In this document: positions 47,410 through 50,131 of the stretch, one piece after another
Position numbering within the stretch: the first letter of the stretch is position 1
Layout: every line of letters begins with the position of its first letter
The notes under the pieces: model-generated
What the model saw: only the letters and a program-made list of their open reading frames with translations
The model's database searches: none
Told to the model about the DNA's origin: nothing
Source: Nocardioides sp. AX2bis
GTDB lineage: Bacteria; Actinomycetota; Actinomycetes; Propionibacteriales; Nocardioidaceae
DNA length: 50,131 nucleotides
Direction: 5' to 3'
NCBI RefSeq assembly: GCF_902506435.1
Contig: NZ_LR733215.1
Location: forward strand, 1-50,131
Made by a program: the position numbers and the translations under genes

Positions 47410-48819
47410 ATGACGCCTCCCGTCGCCGCCCCGCAGCCCCCCGATGCCGCCTCCCTCGTCGCCCGGCTGGACGGGCTCGGCGTCCTCGGCGTCAGCATCG
47501 GCTGGGTCGACAACAACGGCATCGTCCGCTCGCGGGTCGTCCCGCTGGAGCAGCTGCCCTCCGCACTCGTGAAGGGCGTCGGGATCACCGCGGCCTTCGG
47601 CGTCTTCGACTCCCACGACGGCATCACCTTCGCCCACGACGGCCTGGCGACGCCGTCGGGGGACGTCCGGCTCGTGCCGGTCGTCGAGGACCCCGACAGC
47701 ATCGTGGCGCTGGCCGGCCAGCCCGGCCTGGCGTGGGTGCCCGGCCGGCAGCTCTCCGCCGACGGCGACCCGTGGCCGTACGACCAGCGGGCCGTGCTGG
47801 AGCGTCAGGTGGCCGCGGCCGCCGCGGCCGGGTTCGAGGTCCGGGCCGGGTTCGAGGTCGAGATGGTGCTGACCCACGACACCGACGACGGCGGCTGGCA
47901 CCCGGCGCGGCGCGGGCCGGCGTACTCCGCCAACGCGGTTATCGACGTGCACGACTTCGTCGAGACGCTGCTGCGCGACCTGCGCGACAACGGCGTGCGG
48001 GTCGGCCAGCTGCACGCGGAGTACGGCGAGGCGCAGCTCGAGCTGTCCCTCGACGTCGCCGACGCGCTGGCGATGGCCGACGCGCAGGTGCTGACCCGCC
48101 AGACCGTGCACGCCGCTGCCCGCGCGCACGGCCTGCGTGCCAGCTTCGCGCCGCTGGCCAGCACCACCGGGGCCGGCAACGGCTGGCACCTGCACACCTC
48201 CCTGGTCGACGCGGCCACCGGGCGCAACGCCCTGACCGGCGACCCGGCCTCCGGCGGCGACGAGCACGGGCTGTCCGCGGTCGGGCGCGGCTACCTCGCC
48301 GGGCTGCTGCGCGAGCTGCCCGGCGTCACGGCGGTCACCGCACCGAGCACCGGCTCCCTGCTCCGGCGCCGGCCCGGTTACTGGGCGGGTGCGTACGGCT
48401 TCTGGGGCGTCGAGAACCGGGAGGCCGCGCTGCGCCTCGTGCCCGCGAGCCGGCTGCTGGGCACCGAGGTCACCAACGTCGAGCTCAAGGCCTGCGACGC
48501 CTCGGCCAACCCCTACCTCGCGCTCGCGGTGACGATCGGGGCCGGTCTGGCCGGCGTCCGCGACGGGCTCGAGCCCCCGGCGCCGGTCCAGGAGGACGTC
48601 GGCACCTGGGACGCCGCCCGCCGCGACGCCGCGGGCATCCGACCGCTCGCCACGTCGTTCGAGGAGCAGCAGGGCGACCTGCTCGGCAGCGACCTGGTGC
48701 GCGAGGTGCTCGGCGCCGACCTGCTCGGCGCCTTCGCGGCCTGCCGCGCCGCCGACGCCGCCTGGGCCGCCGACCGCGGCGTCGAGGACGTGGTGGCCTC
48801 GCTGCGGTGGCAGTACTGA
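47410..48819 (+). CDS. glutamine synthetase family protein (GlnA-like ligase)
   Basis: This 469-residue protein has the full-length GS fold (N-terminal beta-grasp plus catalytic domain). Recognisable are RAGFEVEMVL, EYGEAQLELSLDVADALAMADAQ, HGLRASFAPLASTTGAGNGWHLHTSL, GVENREAALRLVPAS and ELKACDASANPYLALAVTIGAGL. The usual FMPKP-type lysine after the ATP site reads FAPLAS, so it is not a standard housekeeping GS. It is more likely a gamma-glutamyl-amine or other amide ligase. ATG 47410 follows a -10 element by six bases. The next gene overlaps by 13 bases. The substrate is unknown. Confidence 0.85.
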   Translation: MTPPVAAPQPPDAASLVARLDGLGVLGVSIGWVDNNGIVRSRVVPLEQLPSALVKGVGITAAFGVFDSHDGITFAHDGLATPSGDVRLVPVVEDPDSIVALAGQPGLAWVPGRQLSADGDPWPYDQRAVLERQVAAAAAAGFEVRAGFEVEMVLTHDTDDGGWHPARRGPAYSANAVIDVHDFVETLLRDLRDNGVRVGQLHAEYGEAQLELSLDVADALAMADAQVLTRQTVHAAARAHGLRASFAPLASTTGAGNGWHLHTSLVDAATGRNALTGDPASGGDEHGLSAVGRGYLAGLLRELPGVTAVTAPSTGSLLRRRPGYWAGAYGFWGVENREAALRLVPASRLLGTEVTNVELKACDASANPYLALAVTIGAGLAGVRDGLEPPAPVQEDVGTWDAARRDAAGIRPLATSFEEQQGDLLGSDLVREVLGADLLGAFAACRAADAAWAADRGVEDVVASLRWQY

Positions 48820-49580
48820 CCGGCGACGACCGGCGGCGCGCCCGCCCCGCCCCGGCCGCCCTGCTGCCCGGTGCCGACCGCGTCCTGGCCGCGCACCCCG
48901 CCGTGCTCCCGCAGCCGGACCAGCTCTGCGGACCGTTCGCGACCCGCTCGGCGCTCCACGCGCTGCTCGACCGGTCCGACGTCCCGGACCTGGGCGCGCT
49001 CGCCCTCGCGGCCGGGACCCACGTCTGGCCGCACGACGAGCCCGCCTGGCGACCGGCCGGGGCGCCGCTGCGTACGGACGCCTGGGAGGACCTGCCCCGG
49101 GTCGACGACCCCGACCGGAGCGGGACGGACGCGGCGCCGCTGGCTGCCGGCCTGCCCGGCGTCGCGCCGGTGGCGGTCGTCCCCGTCCCCGCGGTCCTCC
49201 CCGGTCCTGCCGTCCCCGCCGCGTGGGGCCGGCTGCTGGTCGCGCTGCGCGAGGCCGACCACCCGGTCGCCGTGGTGGCCAACCTGCGCACCGGCCCGAC
49301 CTGGCCGCCCGAGCACCCGCTCGCCGGGTGGGACGTCGGGCACTTCGTCGTCCTGGTCTCCTTCGACGGCGAGGAGGTCGGTGTCGCCGACAGCTACGTC
49401 GAGGCCGGCGCGGACGGCTGGCCCCCGGGCTGCCGCGGGGTCCCCCTCGCCGACCTCGTGGCGGCCCTGGCCGCGCCTCCCGGCCGCGGGCTGCTGCTGC
49501 TCGCCCACCCCGCGCACGAGCAGGGCGTACGACGGCTGGTCGCCGAGGCCGGGCTCGTCGCGGCCGGCGCCGCCTGGTGA
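48807..49580 (+). CDS. putative papain/C39-like cysteine peptidase-type protein (DUF6885-like)
   Basis: This 257-residue protein has no signal peptide. It contains PQPDQLCGPFATRSALHALL, with a Gln-x-Cys-Gly arrangement at the start of a helix, as in the active site of C39/papain-like peptidases. Later it has WDVGHFVVLVSFDGEEVGVADSYVEAG, with a His-on-strand and an Asp that could complete a Cys-His-Asp triad. I recall a domain of unknown function (DUF6885) of this kind beside GS-like genes, but could not verify it. GTG 48807 overlaps the GS-like stop by 13 bases, so the two are translationally coupled. The pair may make and cleave the same amide bond (speculation). Confidence 0.65.
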   Translation: MAVLTGDDRRRARPAPAALLPGADRVLAAHPAVLPQPDQLCGPFATRSALHALLDRSDVPDLGALALAAGTHVWPHDEPAWRPAGAPLRTDAWEDLPRVDDPDRSGTDAAPLAAGLPGVAPVAVVPVPAVLPGPAVPAAWGRLLVALREADHPVAVVANLRTGPTWPPEHPLAGWDVGHFVVLVSFDGEEVGVADSYVEAGADGWPPGCRGVPLADLVAALAAPPGRGLLLLAHPAHEQGVRRLVAEAGLVAAGAAW

Positions 49581-49607
49581 CGAGCCGTGCGGGTGGGCGG
49601 TGCGGGG

Positions 49608-49613
49608 TAGCGT
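49608..49613 (+). promoter_or_regulatory. -10 element of DUF427 gene, leaderless type
   Basis: TAGCGT lies seven bases before ATG 49621. The 40-bp gap has no ribosome binding site. Confidence 0.55.
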
Positions 49614-49620
49614 CCGCGCC

Positions 49621-50127
49621 ATGAGCCGACCTGTGCCCGAGACCCCCGGACCCGGCCAGGAGTCGGTCTGGGACTACCCCCGACCGCCGGCGCTGGACCA
49701 CAGCGCCGAGACCGTCGAGGTCGTCGTCGGCGGGCGCACCATCGCCACCACGACCCGGTCGCTGCGCGTGCTGGAGACCAGCCACCCGCCGACCTACTAC
49801 GTGCCGCTCGACGACTTCGTCGACGGTGCCGTGCGTCCCACCGCCGGCTCCAGCTTCTGCGAGTGGAAGGGGGTCGCGGCCTACTTCGACCTCCTCGGAG
49901 GCGAGGACCTCGACGTCGTCGCCCCGCGCGCGGCGTGGACGTACCCCGACCCGACGCCCGGCTTCCGCGAGCTGCTCGGCACCGTCGCGGTGATGCCCGG
50001 CGCCGTCGACCGCTGCGTCGTCGACGGCGAGGTCGTCGAGCCCCAGCCCGGTGACTTCTACGGCGGGTGGATCACCGCCCGGGTCGTCGGCCCCTTCAAG
50101 GGGATCCCCGGCAGCCGGTTCTGGTGA
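49621..50127 (+). CDS. DUF427 domain-containing protein
   Basis: This complete 168-residue protein has the DUF427 beta-barrel: VEVVVGGRTIATTTRSLRVLETSHPPTYYVPLDDF, then SSFCEWKGVAAYFDL and AAWTYPDPTPGFREL. A second strand set follows with DRCVVDGEVVEPQPGDFYGGWITARVVGPFKG. The conserved His in SHPPTYY and Trp in CEWKG are present. Function is unknown for the family. It follows the cysteine-peptidase-like gene by 40 bp but has its own -10 element. ATG 49621 is fixed by that element. It ends four bases before the window end. Confidence 0.9.
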   Translation: MSRPVPETPGPGQESVWDYPRPPALDHSAETVEVVVGGRTIATTTRSLRVLETSHPPTYYVPLDDFVDGAVRPTAGSSFCEWKGVAAYFDLLGGEDLDVVAPRAAWTYPDPTPGFRELLGTVAVMPGAVDRCVVDGEVVEPQPGDFYGGWITARVVGPFKGIPGSRFW

Positions 50128-50131
50128 GGGC

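Noticed and set aside
1..50131. Insertion sequences, prophage, tRNA or rRNA genes, integration sites
   Set aside because: No transposase, integrase or phage-type proteins, no cloverleaf or rRNA sequence found; the 'holin' name at 35.4 kb reflects a chromosomal membrane family.

Overview
The window is very GC-rich, uses many GTG (and one TTG) starts, and carries the standard chromosome-origin neighbourhood of a high-GC Gram-positive bacterium. The order rpmH-rnpA-yidD-yidC-jag-rsmG-parA-parB ... trxA-trxB-...-murJ-DUF6049-pcnA-...-ino1-padR-class A PBP matches the actinobacterial oriC flank. parS sites of the actinobacterial form GTTTCACGTGGAAC, a SigR/SigH-type promoter before trxB, a mycothiol-dependent isomerase-family protein and an F420-type LLM oxidoreductase all agree. 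A Nocardioides-like member of the Propionibacteriales is my best guess; it is an inference and no marker in the window proves the genus.

Region 1 (1-5.7 kb, +): ribosome, RNase P, membrane insertase and segregation genes, nearly all overlapping or tightly coupled, with three parS sites (two inside coding sequence) and a small cluster of DnaA-box-like 9-mers before parA. Region 2 (5.7-6.1 kb): a non-coding stretch holding a duplicated doublet of 32-bp palindromic units plus a hairpin. I recognise no known element there. Region 3 (6.1-9.2 kb): acyltransferase, aminotransferase, GNAT protein and thioredoxin. Region 4 (9.3-16.7 kb, -): trxB under a SigR-type promoter, a membrane protein, a MurJ-associated pseudokinase, murJ and DUF6049. 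The sigma-factor gene usually found in this operon is absent. Region 5 (16.8-21.5 kb): tRNA nucleotidyltransferase and a FUSC-type membrane protein on +, then padR-ino1 on -, separated by tandem 22-bp repeats and two strong hairpins.

Region 6 (21.5-27.1 kb, +): a class A penicillin-binding protein whose Pro/Thr-rich tail has no stop codon. It runs into a peptide-type ABC solute-binding lipoprotein that has no start codon, followed by a fused DppB-DppC permease with no ATPase. Region 7 (27-34 kb): an orphan GAF-GAF histidine kinase, a tyrosine phosphatase-like protein, an SLC13/ArsB-like permease, a patatin phospholipase, a fluoroacetate-dehalogenase-like hydrolase with the full active site, and a sugar-dehydrogenase lipoprotein. 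Region 8 (34-39 kb): mycothiol-dependent isomerase family, a coupled YtxH / holin-like / DUF3618 / YihY membrane cluster, a cytochrome P450 and a SnoaL/LEH-like protein. Region 9 (39-45.8 kb): DrrAB-type ABC exporter, PfkB kinase plus pseudouridine-5'-phosphate glycosidase, a DUF429-RelA/SpoT fusion, and an F420-type oxidoreductase. Region 10 (45.8-50.1 kb): an MFS exporter divergent from a glutamine-synthetase-like ligase, which overlaps a cysteine-peptidase-like protein and is followed by a DUF427 protein.

A window-wide pattern is a TAnnnT -10 element 6-8 bases before the start codon of at least eleven single or operon-leading genes, which implies leaderless mRNAs and helped choose several starts. 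No rRNA, tRNA, CRISPR, IS element or prophage was seen.
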